Below the pieces are notes generated by a model that was not told where the DNA came from, searched no databases, and worked only from the letters and a program-made list of their open reading frames with translations. From Ostrinia nubilalis (lineage: Eukaryota; Arthropoda; Insecta; Lepidoptera; Crambidae): 64,000 nucleotides of DNA. This document shows, piece after piece, positions 1 to 12,804 of this stretch. The DNA lies in NCBI RefSeq assembly GCF_963855985.1, contig NC_087099.1:6044001-6108000 (forward strand), read 5' to 3'. The position numbers were made by a program, and so were the translations under genes. Position 1 is the first letter of the stretch. Each line of letters opens with the position of its first letter.

Positions 1-2341
1 GGGTATTCGACATAAGCTTCGTTTTGTCCATGTTCATCCTCAGGCCTACCTGTTGGGAAACTCGATTATGGTCTTCGAGCATTGTGCCAAGATCTTCCAA
101 TGATTCTGCCATGACCACAATATCGTCGGCAAACCGAAGGTGAGTGATGTACTCGCCATTAATGTTTATGCCGAATCCTTTCCATTCCAGGAGCTTGAAA
201 GCGTCCTCCAATGCAGCGGTGAACAGTTTCGGAGATATAACATCTCCCTGCCTAACGCCTCGCTGCAGTGGAATCGCCTTCGTGCTCTGCTCCTGTACTC
301 GGACCGACATGGTGGCGTTTTTGTACAAGCACTTCAGCACCTCGATATACCGATAGTCAATACGGCACCGCTGGAGAGATTGTAACACTGCCCAAGTCTC
401 AATCGAATCGAAGGCCTTCTCATAGTCCACGAACGCCAAGCATAGTGGCAAGTTATACTCCTCAGTCTTCTGTATAACCTGTCGCAGCGTATGGATGTGG
501 TCTATGGTACTATAACCTTTTCGGAATCCGGCTTGTTCGGGAGGCTGGAAGTCATCGAACCTACGCGCGAGACGGTTCGTGATGACTCTCGAAAACAGTT
601 TGTAGACATGACTCAGAAGCGAGATGGGTCTGTAATTCTTCAGCAAGGTCTTATCACCTTTCTTGAAGAAGAGCACCACCACGCTTCTGTTCCATGCCTC
701 TGGCGTAGTTCCCTGGAGTAAGACGGAGTTAAAGAGTCTCTGAAGGACTTTCAGTATCGGTGTTCCACCCGCGTTCAGAAGCTCCGATGTTATTCCGTCA
801 TCACCCGGTGCCTTGTTGTTCTTTAGCTGTTTGAGAGCCATCCTAATCTCGTATAGGCTGATGTCCGGGATATCTTCGGTATAGTGTCGAGTTAGTTTAG
901 CTCTTGGATCTGTGGTTGAGCTATCAACAGGTTTGGTGACTGAGGTATATAACTGTCCATAAAACCTCTCGATCTCACCCAGAACCTCGGCTTTTGTTGA
1001 CGTTACACTACCGTCCGCCGTCGTTAGCTTAGTCAGCTGGCTTTGCCCAATAGAGTTGTCTCTTGCGAACACTTTGGAGCCTTGGTTCCGCTCTATCGCC
1101 TCTTTAATACTGTTGGTATTAAAGTTGCGAATATCGTGTCGCAAGGACTTCCTTATCTGTCTATTGAGCTGCCTATATGCCTTAGCGTCAACGGAGGTCT
1201 GCAGTGTCATTAAGCGTCGTTCTTGCATGAGGTTGAGGGTGTGGTCGGTCAACTTTTGCGGCCTGTTTTTGCGACGAGGTCTGAAGAATTTAGACCCAGC
1301 TGCTTGGACAGTTTCAACGAACCCGTTATTAATCTCGTCCACTGACTGGCAGTTTTCCAGACATGCAAAGCGATTTGATAACTCGAGCTGAAAGCTCTCG
1401 GGGCAGTGAATATGGGAATTTAAGGGTCGGAGCGTAGACTTCATCAGACGGGACCTTTCTAGCTTGACGTTAATATTTAGTATGCCTCTGACCATTCGGT
1501 GATCACTTCCGGTTTTCACCCTGTTGATCACGGAGACATCGCTAAATATTCGTCGCTTTGTGGTCATGATGAAGTCAATCTCATTTTTCGTGGAACCATC
1601 GGGACTTATCCAGGTCCACTTCCTGTGAGGCGGCTTCTGAAAGAAGGAGTTCATGGCAAAGAGGTCCTCCTTCTCCAGAAATTCGGCCAACCTCTGTCCC
1701 CTGGGGTTCCGTTGCCCACATCCAAATTGCCCCACTCTCAGCTCATCATCACCTCGCATGCCCAGCTTCGCGTTGAAGTCCCCCATAACAACATTGAAGT
1801 AGGTTTTAGTAGTATGTATGGCCCTACTTATGTCCTCATACATAGCCTCCACTTCCTCATCTGGGTGTGTAGAGGTCGGTGCATATACCTGAATTACCTT
1901 CAACAAGTATCTTTTAGATACTCTGAGTATCAGGTATGCAACCCTGCTCGACACACTTCCGATGGTGACGATGTTGTTAGTGAGGGACTTGTGGACGAGA
2001 AACCCGACACCACCTTGGGACAGTTGTTCGCCCTCCCGGTAGTAGAGTAGGTTGCCGGATTTCAGGGTGATCGTGTCCTCGCCCTCTCGTCGGACTTCCG
2101 ATAGTCCCATGATGCTCCATTGCAACCTACTCATTTCATCTTCCAGCTCTATAAGCCTTTCGTCAGTCCTCAATGTGCGTATATTATGCGTTACCAGGGC
2201 CAGTCGTCGTTGGTGTGGGTAGCCAGTCCGCCTCCGGAGATTCTTAGCACCCCCCGCCCCGCTGTCACCCTGACCGCTACCGTAGCCAGGAACAGCGGGG
2301 CCACCGGAGACTGGGGGCCTGGTTGCTTTTGTGTATTTCAT
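1..2341 (-). CDS. RTE endonuclease / reverse transcriptase, partial, frame open
   Basis: Reading every codon from the ATG at 2341 down to base 2, I found no stop, giving at least 780 residues. An upstream in-frame stop lies at 2461-2459. The apurinic-type endonuclease is shown by SEVRREGED near residue 90, GDFNAKLG with GDFN at about 187-190, and the SDH catalytic triplet at about 279-281. The reverse transcriptase shows QRGVRQGDVISPKLF and then LRFADDIVVMA, with the catalytic FADD at about 737-740. It nicks target DNA and copies its RNA into the genome. The open frame suggests a young and possibly still active copy, but the C-terminal end is off the window and cannot be checked. The long plus-strand frame at 1499-2050 is its shadow. 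Confidence 0.85.
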   Translation of the reverse strand, partial: MKYTKATRPPVSGGPAVPGYGSGQGDSGAGGAKNLRRRTGYPHQRRLALVTHNIRTLRTDERLIELEDEMSRLQWSIMGLSEVRREGEDTITLKSGNLLYYREGEQLSQGGVGFLVHKSLTNNIVTIGSVSSRVAYLILRVSKRYLLKVIQVYAPTSTHPDEEVEAMYEDISRAIHTTKTYFNVVMGDFNAKLGMRGDDELRVGQFGCGQRNPRGQRLAEFLEKEDLFAMNSFFQKPPHRKWTWISPDGSTKNEIDFIMTTKRRIFSDVSVINRVKTGSDHRMVRGILNINVKLERSRLMKSTLRPLNSHIHCPESFQLELSNRFACLENCQSVDEINNGFVETVQAAGSKFFRPRRKNRPQKLTDHTLNLMQERRLMTLQTSVDAKAYRQLNRQIRKSLRHDIRNFNTNSIKEAIERNQGSKVFARDNSIGQSQLTKLTTADGSVTSTKAEVLGEIERFYGQLYTSVTKPVDSSTTDPRAKLTRHYTEDIPDISLYEIRMALKQLKNNKAPGDDGITSELLNAGGTPILKVLQRLFNSVLLQGTTPEAWNRSVVVLFFKKGDKTLLKNYRPISLLSHVYKLFSRVITNRLARRFDDFQPPEQAGFRKGYSTIDHIHTLRQVIQKTEEYNLPLCLAFVDYEKAFDSIETWAVLQSLQRCRIDYRYIEVLKCLYKNATMSVRVQEQSTKAIPLQRGVRQGDVISPKLFTAALEDAFKLLEWKGFGININGEYITHLRFADDIVVMAESLEDLGTMLEDHNRVSQQVGLRMNMDKTKLMSNT

Positions 2342-2525
2342 TGTGGGGGAATTGCCAGTACTCACCACGCTTGGCAGGCGGGTTGGCGAGCGCAGTTTTT
2401 TATATGTTTCGCACGCAGACGCTGCTGCCCATCTCGCGCTACAGGATTTTGTCGCCTCTTACGACACGCCTCCTGTTGGCGGTGGGGAATTGTATTCTTT
2501 CCGGCCGTCCCCACACGGCACTTAC
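1..2525 (-). mobile_element. RTE-clade LINE, 5' part, continues off the left edge
   Basis: The minus strand reads as a non-LTR retrotransposon: a short 5' leader (about 2525-2342), then an endonuclease domain and a reverse transcriptase domain in one frame. The 3' end lies outside the window. The leader is GC-rich and stops abruptly against AT-rich host DNA near 2525, so the 5' end appears complete; most LINE copies are 5'-truncated. No target-site duplication can be tested because the other end is missing. RTE clade is inferred from the single-ORF layout and from the RT wording around the FADD box. Confidence 0.85.
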
Positions 2526-2529
2526 AAAA

Positions 2530-5500
2530 AAATATAATCAGAAAAAAAGAACATAACAAACATAATTGCATCAATTATGCATCAACATAAACACAAATGA
2601 TAACTTTCAATGCTTACAATACGTTTAGTATCCAAACAAAACACGCGCGCGGCGGGAGGCCGGCCTCGCGTAATAATATGCGGACTACGACTCTCAAACT
2701 TCAATGGGCAGTGTCGGCACGAGAGTTAATTATTAGACAAGTGAATAGCGCACGGTAATTTCCCTAATGTGCGGTAATTCCCCTAATCAGTTCTCAAAGC
2801 GAGTGCCTACGCATATGTATTATTTGCGGGAATCCCCGAAAAAACGTAAATAACTAACGATGACGTAATCATCATCTAGACCCCCCTACCCCCCCATGTC
2901 ATCCAAAATAAGCAAAACAGAGACCCCCCACCCCCCCTTGGTGCTTACGTAATACTTGAACGGCCCCTTAGCACAAGGTAGCAAAGGTCAGCGCTTTCGC
3001 ATAGTAGATTTTAGACAGACCACAGACTACAGACTTTTAGTCGGTGGGTTGGACAAAAGAATTAGTCCAAAATATTTATAAAATATGTTTTTGAAATCGA
3101 TCCAGTAATCAGTCGTATCTGACTGCACCAGGCAGACTTTCAACAGGAAGAGATGGCGGGAGATCGTGCGCAGACCTGTATACGCCTCTACAACCGACGT
3201 GAACGTCATAACGCGACCACGACCGCTCTGCCAAGAGCGAAACAAATAAGTTGAAGAAGAATAAGTCAGATTACATTAACATAAACAATTTTACAAACAC
3301 ACATGACACTGGAGGATGCAATTTTAATACAGATAACATTAGTGCATTTTGTAGCTACTATTTCGATAAAGGCTATGTGTGTCTATTGTCAAAACCTTTT
3401 TATAATTAGCAAAATTGCTTGCAAACTTCACTTAGTTTGATTCATCCTTAGTTAAAATATACTTGAAAATCATCGTATAGAGCCTCTAATTTGTTTTGTC
3501 GCGTGTAGTTGACTGGCAAACGGCGGTTTCTCCAATTCAACTAACACAGCATGTTTCGCTTTGCACAATGCACCCGTTACCACAGTAAATTTAGAAAAGC
3601 CTGCCCATTTATAGTTTAAACACCGTAATTTCAACAGAAACTAAAATGGCTATTAAGTATAGTATAAGAATTTAAACTTTCGCGTTCCATTTCAATTAAA
3701 ATAGTAAGACGCGTTAAAACCCGTGTCTTACTATTTTAATCGTCTATAGTATAGTTCATAGAAATTTAAAATCTAAGAGCAGTTAGATACAAGTAGAGGT
3801 TACCGTAATTCTATGTACGATTTATCACTGTTTAAGTAAAGTACGTAAATAGCAACTAAACTAAGCCCTAGTCACATTATTGTCAAAGTAGACCTTCTCC
3901 CAAAGAAACTTGTTTTTTTGAAAATCGGTTAGGTAGAGTAATAAAAATGAACAAAGTATTTATAATATTGTTTGAATAACAACTTTTGTCTTTAAAATAA
4001 TCTGAACATTTTCTCACGTAAATTACTTTCTGGTATTGTACGCTGTAATCATTTTTTGAAAGCTTTCGCAAAGCAGAGTGCACTCGCTTTATCTATTTTC
4101 GTCCTGGCAATGATTTTTCTGTTTTTAATTGACTGCGCCCTCACAAAGCCTAAAGTTAAACGAATTACAAACACTGGGTTGGAGCGAATCTACTCTGCAA
4201 TAGCGTGAGTGGGAATTAGCGAGAAATAATTACACTTTACGTAGAAATTAACTGGGTTTTAGTTATTTTGTTGTTATCCTTGCAGCAATGGTCGTACTTT
4301 CGTTGGTTACTACGTATGTATTAATTTGTAGACTCTGTCCTAAATTCAAGAAAAGCTATGTAAAGTAAGTATTCTTCTTCTTTTCGTGTCGACAACAAAC
4401 CTACACAGTGTCAGCCCAAAACTCCGCCACAAGAGTGGCGTTGTCATCAGCACTCATCAAATTGTCCTCAGTACAGTTGCTCGGGCACTCAAGGCTCGAA
4501 GTAAGTATTTAAAGTAATTATCACACTTGTTTGTCATTACAAACATATTGTTGCAGTTATAACGTATAAAAGAGAGTATATTTTAAGTACAAAGTCAATT
4601 TTATTAATTCTTGAATCAAACTTAACTGGTAAAATAGATGGAACCGATGAAAAGAGACCATAAAAAGACTGAAGGTACAGAACCTCAAGTAAACAATTAT
4701 TCCGACTCGCACTTGACTGTTTTTTTTATATTCTGCAGAACGTACACAACCCCGGCTATTTATATGCCCGAGGCGAAAACTTAGAACGAAGATAATCTTT
4801 ATACGAAGGTCCCGTAGATTATTTAGTAGCATAATACGACCGGGAACGATTCCCTTGCCACGAGGGTTGGTATGGTTGCCTGATAAATAAATTCCTGCTA
4901 CAATTTTTTGGACTCGACTAAGTCTAAAAGCACTAGTAGGTACGAGTTAAAAGCATTGTACTATCCGTTCGCTTTAAGTTTGCCGCTGGCGATATGACGT
5001 CACTCGAAGGGTAGCGTCTATAACTTTAACAAACCATATTTTAAATATTTTTTATTTATTATTATTGATAAAAATTGTGTATTTGCGTAAAATAAGACAT
5101 ATTAATTGCGTTTAATCACTAACTAAATGCGTTTAATCGCGGTTGGGAGAGACGCAGATTCCACGGACCGGCAAACTTAGCGCGAATAGAGAGGGTAGTA
5201 GCATCGTTCATTACAATCGTAGCATCGTAGCTCGAAGCATCGTAGCTCTTAGCAATGGATTGAATCGTAGTATGAATTTAAGCAAGCCAAACACTTCTAC
5301 AGGATCTTAGCTAAATGGTATTATCAAGATGTCAGGTTCACATGTATTTTATAAACATTTTGATTTCGGTGGGATTTTCAAAATTTGGTATTGAGTTAGG
5401 TGTAAGGCCATAGGGGCGTTTTAGACATAAAATTATAGTCTTCATACAATTTGGACATTCTTATAGTGATTTTCATAGTCATGATTTTTGGCAGCCCTAT

Positions 5501-6700
5501 ACATTGTCAGTGCAAAGAGGGATCTTGTGTTGATACGTTACACTAGGGGATTAATTTTAAACTTTAATGTGGGTACTGTGTTCTGACTTGCGCTACAAAC
5601 ACGAGAACGACACATTTATTTTGGTCAAGAAATCCCTAAATTGTAGATAACTGTAGTTACAACATTTGGGATTTGGGAGATAACTTTTAGTATTAAATTA
5701 AACATGTAACCAAAATATACCTATATGAACTTTTTAACTTTAATTTCTTTCCCAAATTTGTGACGGTTGTCTGCCACCAAGTTGAAATTGAAACTTAACA
5801 TTTCTGAATGGGATGAAACAGATTATTTTTATGGTAGGGTGATTGCTATAGTAATTAGCCTATACATAGTTATTGGGATATTGTAAGAGACAAAAATATT
5901 TACTACATTGGACTGCGTATTGCTCAGAAAAAATATTGGTCTCTTTTCCTGTCTTAATAACTTCCATTACGCTTGTTTCTGTTCATTTTAGGCAAGTTGG
6001 CCAATAACTATGTATTGGCTAATTACTATAGCGATCACCAAACATTGTTTGAAAAATATGTACGTCATTTCATCATTAACATGTTCATAATTACAAGCAT
6101 TCCACCAATGAACATAACAAATTAAGACACGAATGAAATTATGCTATCTAAGAACCTATCCACCCAACTGGCTTGACTAAACTCAAAAGCTGTAAAGTAA
6201 ACTCGCGTGATACACCCTACTTTTGTTCCAAACTATGTAAATCGTACACAATTAAAACGTTATTAAGGCTTGTCAGCTTTAAAACCAAAACTGGTATTTT
6301 TCTGTGATAAAGTTTTATTATAACATCTGCTTCTAACGACATGGTTTCGAGGGCGATTATCGATTTACTAACTGTAAATCGACACGTATAAAATATAGAC
6401 AATCAAAAACATTAGTCAAATGATTGAAATTGTTGACCTATGATATCAATTGCCGTGCTCATTATTTAAAACATCCGCTCTACCTTTTGAATAAGCGAAT
6501 TGTGGTGTCTGTTAATTCTGATATCAAAACAGACTGAAATGTGGTTTACACTACCTCATTAACTACAATGTACCGCACCGCCCTATTCAAAATTTTACTG
6601 CCTAAACTCTGATACAAACCGAGTTGCTACCGTTCGGAATGAATTTTAAAAAATGTTGTCATTTTTTGCGTAAAAGGCCTAACAAGCCGCAGGTACACGA
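2530..6700. other. Gene-poor intergenic DNA
   Basis: AT-rich with no recognised gene. Two C-runs with 6-8 Cs at 2880-2938 could form G-rich structure on the other strand. A minus-strand open frame at 3027-3245 has coding-like wording (VVEAYTGLRTISRHLFLLK) but no identifiable family, and may be repeat-derived. At 5200-5265 a short motif containing GCATCGTAG is repeated imperfectly several times. Confidence 0.4.
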
Positions 6701-6878
6701 ATGCCTTTTACATTTTTGCAGAGTCGACGCTATTTCGGGAGGGGCAGTCAACAATGTGTTATTTTTTAACGCCTTTGCGACATAATTTCGACGTTTCACG
6801 TTAGAAAGTCGACATAGGTGACATTTTGGCGAGGAATATTTTGCGCGGCGTCATTGTTCGCGTGACTGTGTTGTGCAG
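6700..6878 (+). other. Possible promoter and non-coding first exon
   Basis: CpG-richer than its surroundings. An initiator-like TCATT at about 6852 is followed by a good donor (GCAGA then GTAAGTG) near 6878. A matching acceptor with a pyrimidine run (TTCATTTTCAG) lies at about 7847. This is splice-signal evidence only; no protein supports it. Confidence 0.2.
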
Positions 6879-8030
6879 AGTAAGTGTTTGTTGTGTTCTT
6901 GGATAAAAGTAACAAAATTTTAAGCCGAGGTCGTGTGTTAAATGTGATCTCGTGTCGGAAACTTTCATTGTGAAATCACAGATAAATCTCGTGAAACAGC
7001 TTTAGTGCTAAGTTCAACGTAAACATTTCTAAAGTAGTATAATGTAACAACGGGCTCTTTTCAGCTTTTCAATTGTTTACTTATGAATGATAGATTTGAG
7101 AGATTGTTAATGATTTAGGTTAAAAACGCTTAAAAAACGCAGATTAACAACGAGGGCGAGAACATTAGGTACGCTGTGCAAACGGCAGAACTTACAAATA
7201 GTTGAACTAGTAGTGAGCAAATGATCAATGACACAAAAACGTCACAAGCACTAACTTTTATGGTAAAAAATTGTGCTGAAATCTGGAATCGTTCATGACA
7301 TGAAGACTCATGTTTTTTCTATAGATAGACATCAATAGAAAAAACAGTGGTCTCTAATAGATTTCTTTTCTGAGGTTTAATGGTGCTCAAATAAATGAAC
7401 TTGCACACAATATAAACTTTATGGATTAGGTCCAAGGAAATTTAACTGGGGATTATAATGTTTAAATACTTTTGCTGATTATTTTTTAATCAATAATTGA
7501 TGAACGATTACTTCACGTCGGCGATACAATCTCGTTGACGGGTTTACGTCCACTGACCGCTAGCGCGACAAAGATAATCTCAGCAAAAAACCGGCAAGTT
7601 TGACACTGCTGCCAGAAGGATAATGTAATAGTCGAAGTAAATTGTGTGAATGCACGCACATCCCTAGGCGACTTCCACTGCAACATGTCGGTGTAAAAAC
7701 AAGCAATATTCGCCGAGCACGCTCATCACGTCACGTTGAATATAGTGCTGTTGGACATACGCGCGTCGCGATTTGCTAGAGACACACACGGACACAAGGA
7801 CGATTTAACAACCTTTAGGCTTTAACTGTGTCGTGTTCATTTTCAGTTTAAGATTCCCGACTCGGATATACTGGATTCAATGTTATAATGTTACTCAAAA
7901 TCCTATAAAAATACATCGTGTGTCTATTATATAAAACAAACTATAGGACTGGATATGAGCTCAAAAGACACCGCGACTGCTACAGCTCATACAACTACTC
8001 GTAAAAGAAGACGAAGAATTACAAACTTTA

Positions 8031-8512
8031 AGCCTAGGCGCAGACCACCGACTTTTAGTTGGCCGATAGTTGGGCCCGATTTTAATTTGTATGAAGAATC
8101 GGCCGATATCAAATCGGTGAAATGTGCACACTTTCATGCATGCCCATACTAATTAACAGCCCGACTCAAATATCGGCCAACTAAACTAAAAGTTGGTGGT
8201 CTGCGGCCCTTCTGACCCACCGCACTACCAAGCCACACCACAAGTAGTGTCGTGGGGAAGCAATATTTTATTTTCAGTAAATTCCGTGGCACAGACGTTA
8301 GGGTTGCATATAAACATAAATGATTACAAAACAATCCAAAATTTTAAAATTTTTATATTTAGTTATGGTAGTAGTGTCGATGGGAATGAAGATGTAAGTT
8401 ACCCACGACACTACTGGCTTGGTAGTGTAGAAGGGAAAAAATATTCCCCACGACACTACTGGTAGTGTGGTTTGGTAGTGCGGTGGGTCAGAAGGCGGTC
8501 TGCGCCTAGGCT
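8031..8512. mobile_element. MITE family A, interrupted by a second MITE
   Basis: Inverted ends AGCCTAGGCGCAGACC...GGTCTGCGCCTAGGCT flanked by TA on both sides, consistent with a TA target site. Without the inner insert the element is about 180 bp. A second, uninterrupted copy lies at 40059-40243 inside the upstream malic enzyme gene. Confidence 0.75.
8206..8496. mobile_element. hAT-like MITE nested in MITE family A
   Basis: Inverted ends of about 50 bp starting GCC(C)TTCTGACCCACCGCAC and containing the block GTAGTGTCGTGGGG. It is flanked by a perfect 8-bp direct repeat GGTCTGCG (8198-8205 and 8497-8504), the target duplication expected of hAT-superfamily elements. Confidence 0.85.
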
Positions 8513-8935
8513 TATAAAGACGAAAATCGTTTACCTACGTCATATAAAACTCATATAAAAATTTTCTTACGTAAACAATTTGTTAGAAATATAGCATATC
8601 ACGATGAGACCCATGAATTAGACTTCATCAGTGACTTCCTAAACACCCTGTATAACCAAAGCGGTCCGCGGTCCCGTGTGTGGCGGTAAGTGTTGATAGT
8701 TGGACGCGGGCTAACTGGCACAATATCCGGCCACGTGACGCGCCAGCTGCTCCGTCGATTACACTGGACCGTTGCCACCGAAGCCAGCGGTAGGGTTGCG
8801 GTTGTGTACAATATGCAGTGGAGATATTTCGAAATGATTTTGTGCAATTTACCTTTACATGCAATGGAGGGAAGTCGAACCTTAATTTCGAACTCCTCCT
8901 ATGTTCTTCTGATTAATTTCGTTGCGGGTCAAATG

Positions 8936-9062
8936 ACAGTTTAACTTTCCCCCGACAAACTTGACCTTCATTGGTTGGGTTTTTGTGGCGGTCAAGCTGT
9001 AGATCCTGGCTACACAGGAGTTGCAGTGGTGGGAACGAGAGGTGGGAATAGTCCCGTTTACA
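8936..9062. repeat. Dispersed repeat D, copy 1
   Basis: Shares AACCTGACC/CATTGGTTGGGTTTTTGT...GGCTACACAGGAGTTGCAGTGGTGGGA-type wording with 10380-10440, 20405-20490 and 41945-42035 (the last two in the opposite orientation). A short interspersed element of unknown class. Confidence 0.5.
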
Positions 9063-10065
9063 TGCAATGAGAGTGAGAGAAGAAACTGTATGACTGACAT
9101 TCGCCGCAACGGTCTGGTTTCAGACTCAGGGGAGTGTAGCAATCAGGAAAACGGGATCTAATTGATGAACACAGAGGTTTTGTTCGTAGGTACTTACAGT
9201 TTACTTCAAAGTTAATCTGATTTTACATGCTATGACTTTAATCTGAGAAGCTTAGCTTTTATCCATTGAAGTAATATTACTACGTATAGAACAGACATCG
9301 CGAACAAAATATGTGCAGTGCGGGGTGCGGGGCGGGAATTTGACGGACAGCTGTCAGTCAAATCCATGACTATCAAGTTTCATAATTTATGGCGATAAAA
9401 TCTGCACCAGAAAATGTCGTACTTCATTGCTAGGATTGCGCGAATAGTGACGTTCCTGCGGTCGCCTCATCATAGACATTTTGAATCGATTGTGAAAATA
9501 AACAAATCGACTAAATTGTGTTATTTATAATTTTAATGGTGCTCAATAGCAAAAATGTTCAGCTACTTACATTATTTTCTTTTATTATATTGTGCGTTTC
9601 CTGTAATGTAATCTAAGCGCCCCTCCCTTAGACTAATATTAGCCCTCCTAGACAAGTGACAAAACGTGACAGTTGAAACGAAATCACTTCGCTCTGCCGT
9701 TTTTTGGTGTTAGTTACTTCACTCTGTGATGCGAATTTAAAATTACAACTGGCGATTCCGAATTCACAACTGAGGGGATTGTGGCTAATCGTGTTACTTG
9801 TGCTACAAGTGCGTATGAGCTTCATACTGATGCTTAAGCCTTTAATAATTTTTCTTCCCGATTAAAATCTAATGTAATCGATAATCGCCTTGAGAATCGT
9901 TAACTGGTATTTTCTAATTCGATAAAAAAATGACCCATCTCTAGTTTAAAACTGTCATCCAACAGCGCACGAAATATCATGAGTTATAGCTAATGATACC
10001 ATTACAGAGGCGACACTTCGTTTAAGTTTAGTTTCTGCCTATTGAATTGGATACTGTAAGGAAAC

Positions 10066-10200
10066 ATCGTCATCATCATTTTAGCTACTGGACGTCCACT
10101 TCTGAACAAAGGCCTCCTCCAATGATTTTCACGTCGCCCAGTTGATAGTGGCCTGCACACAGCGTCTTCCTGCTATCTTTAGTCAGTCCATCTTGAGATT
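10066..10200 (-). mobile_element. LINE 3'-end fragment with (GAT)n tail
   Basis: On the minus strand it ends with GGAGGCCTTTGTTCAGAAGT followed by ATGATGATGACG, a diverged copy of the family whose best-preserved members are at 53519-53683 and 54090-54246. Confidence 0.6.
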
Positions 10201-10204
10201 TTAG

Positions 10205-12350
10205 AAAAATTCCCACTCGTCACGGTAGGGACAAAGCTAGAGATGACCCACGCCTCCACTCCGGAACCTTTCTGACGTTCAGTTATTTTATTGTCACTAT
10301 TGTTAACTATTGAGCTCCTCAGCGGTTGAGTACTCGTATAATAGCTGTACCTCAATTCTATACAAAGTGAGGTAGAAGTTACGGGACTATTCCCACCTCT
10401 CCTTTACACCGCTGCATCTCCTGTGTAGCTAGCACCTAGATTAGTTGATTTAAAGCCAAGGTATTATATCAGTTTTTAGGTAATGACTTAGTGCATCTAA
10501 AAATAGAAAAAAGGTAAGTTCACTTTCTAATTTTTTTTGTAACATTGAAAAATCCTATATTACTATTATGGAAGCAATAAACGTATTGAGTATTGAAATC
10601 TAAAAAGAAGCATCATTTTTTTTAACGTTCAAGTGTTCCTGAGAAATATAAATGGGAGCTTTTGGTAAACTTTTTGATGACAACGTATTGCTTACTTTTT
10701 CAGCTGTCGAACGAATTCACTTTTATATTTATAGGTCGTGTACATCGGTAGATTTTGCTAAATAAAAGAATCCATCCGGACTCAGAAATAAAAAAATTAA
10801 AATTAGCTGTAATTTTTAAATAGTAGGGATAAAATGTTTTATCAGTAGATTTGTCGATAAAATTGATCATAATTATTACTGCGCCCTAACGGGTCGGACA
10901 CTGGTGACCAGACTCACTGTATAATTATTATAATTTTAGCCTATCTCGTGAGCTAGGTGTCAATAATTAGGGTGATTTACTAACTAACCAGTCGCATACG
11001 AACAACAGCAGTGAGATTCGAACAAGTTTGATCCATGATGCCGCACGACTATTAATTGTGTGAGCCCACTCGTAACCCAAGCTTATTTAGCTTAACACGA
11101 GGGGCTGGACGGGACTATTAGTAATTTGTGCAATACAAATTGCTAATAATCGTTAAAAAAATCTTTTTGTTGCTTTATTTAACCTTCCTTTCGTATAGTA
11201 ATTTATGAGTCAGTGTCAAGTCTGCGATTTTTAATATTTGAAATTTTCGTAAAATGGCTGCCGCCGCGGTGACGCCTTGTAATTGACAAATTAAAATTAA
11301 ATTAGTGTTTTAAAGTGCATAAATGTACAACATAATGGTTAAAAGTCATTCCTTGATTTTTATTTAATATGTTTCTGGAGTTATTTGAACAGTATTTTCG
11401 TGTATAGGATGGTATATTTTCAAAAAACAAAACTGCACCCAGGCGTGTTGTCACAGCAACCGCTGGGCACATACTAATTGAAGATCGGTCCACGGACCAA
11501 TTTGCGTGCCAGAAACAATCTCGTTGACATGTCTTCTCTAGTACGTAGTACATTATAACTCAATGCTTTTATCTTTATTTTCGTAATTTGTTTAATTTGA
11601 TTATTTTTATCTTCATCTTCAATTATTCTATACCAACGCCATCTTTTGGTAGAAAGAACTCTGGATCTAATCTTTCTTTGAATCTTTATTAGCCAATTCG
11701 TTTTCTGTGAAAATAAGTGTTTGCATTTATGTCTAGGTTAGTTCGTTCGTTAGTTTCAGCCAAATGACGTCCACTGCTGGACAAGGGCCTCAGCCCAAGC
11801 TCGTAGAGATGTCTAGGTATATTTTCAGTCAAATTAACTATCATATTAACCAATATCAGCCAGCCCTAATCTTGTATCCAGTTACGAGTTATGTTTCTCA
11901 GACGTTCCGGGTTCCAATGCTAAAATAATGTAGGAGTGTTATTGAATCTATTTCACTTCATAACTCGTATTATAACTCCTGTAATACACCCTACAACACA
12001 AGGCCAAGGGTGGAGTTTGCGACATGACTAATTTTAGCGGTGATTATTACAGCAACTGTAATCAGGCTTTATTGCTGTGATATGATTTTGTGTGGGTGGG
12101 ATATACAAATGGCTAACGACTAACGAGCGTCAGTTGTTATCTTAAAGCACAAACGACCACTGCAATCATTTATTGAAATCGTAAATATTATAATTGTGAT
12201 ATTAATTATATTATAGAGTGTAATGAACAAATGGCCCAATTATAATATGCTTCATACCTATAAGTGTTGAGTTTTGAGTGTGTTAAGTCTACTCATCAAT
12301 ATATTATTTATCAATTTAAGTCTGAAGTGCTATTGACTGCACAAAATGTG
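10205..12350. other. Gene-poor intergenic DNA
   Basis: AT-rich. It contains a fragment of repeat D at 10380-10440 and a LINE-tail-like fragment at 11755-11815 (CCAAATGACGTCCACTGC). A CpG-richer patch at 11430-11530 is open in more than one frame on both strands, but I recognise no protein in it. Confidence 0.35.
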
Positions 12351-12408
12351 GTGTGAATTTTATGTCCCAATCAAAAACCAGTCTCATACACCCTATATTT
12401 ATTTCGCA

Positions 12409-12510
12409 GAATTTAGTTTCAGAATACCCCGAGCTAAAGATCGCGTTCGAGCTTATTATGTACTTTATCGGGCAGGACGCAATCATATGCTTTATGAGTA
12501 TGACAAATAA
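12409..12510 (+). other. Weak candidate terminal exon
   Basis: An acceptor (TTTATTTCGCAG) is followed by about 33 open codons reading FSFRIPRAKDRVRAYYVLYR and on to a TAA at about 12510. The stretch is richer in CpG and charged residues than its surroundings. No family is recognised and no linked upstream exon is proven. Confidence 0.15.
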
Positions 12511-12804
12511 CCCTAGGGTAAATGAATATGAAGGAAATAGAATAGGTATATTGTAGTATAAGGCAACGTTATTTGGCCAAGACTTATTGTTACTGCATAT
12601 GAGAGATTTCGGAAAAATAGGATGGGTCCAATCAATAGGTTCGTGAGTAATTCCACGCTATGATTTCTAGCTGCGATAGAAGCTACGTATAAGTAATGAA
12701 GTATAGCTTATGTGCGAGTTTTGGTCTCTTACTGTTAGCACTACCCTACTTTGGTTATCCTGTTATGTTATACCTGATATTTAGGTAATAGTTAAAAAAA
12801 ATGT

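Larger units (their letters stand above)
7848..8686 (+). pseudogene. Possible coding exon split by nested transposons
   Basis: After the acceptor at 7847 an ATG at 7955 opens a frame (MSSKDTATATAHTTT, then RKRRRR) that runs straight into an inserted MITE at 8029. Beyond the insertion, from 8516 to 8686, a frame of about 57 codons is open and ends at a GTAAGTG donor. The two halves join in frame only if the two-base target duplication is ignored; keeping one TA shifts the frame. No family is recognised. Either a broken exon or chance. Confidence 0.2.

Noticed and set aside
1499..2050. 183-codon plus-strand frame
   Set aside because: Lies wholly opposite the LINE endonuclease frame, whose conserved motifs are read on the minus strand.
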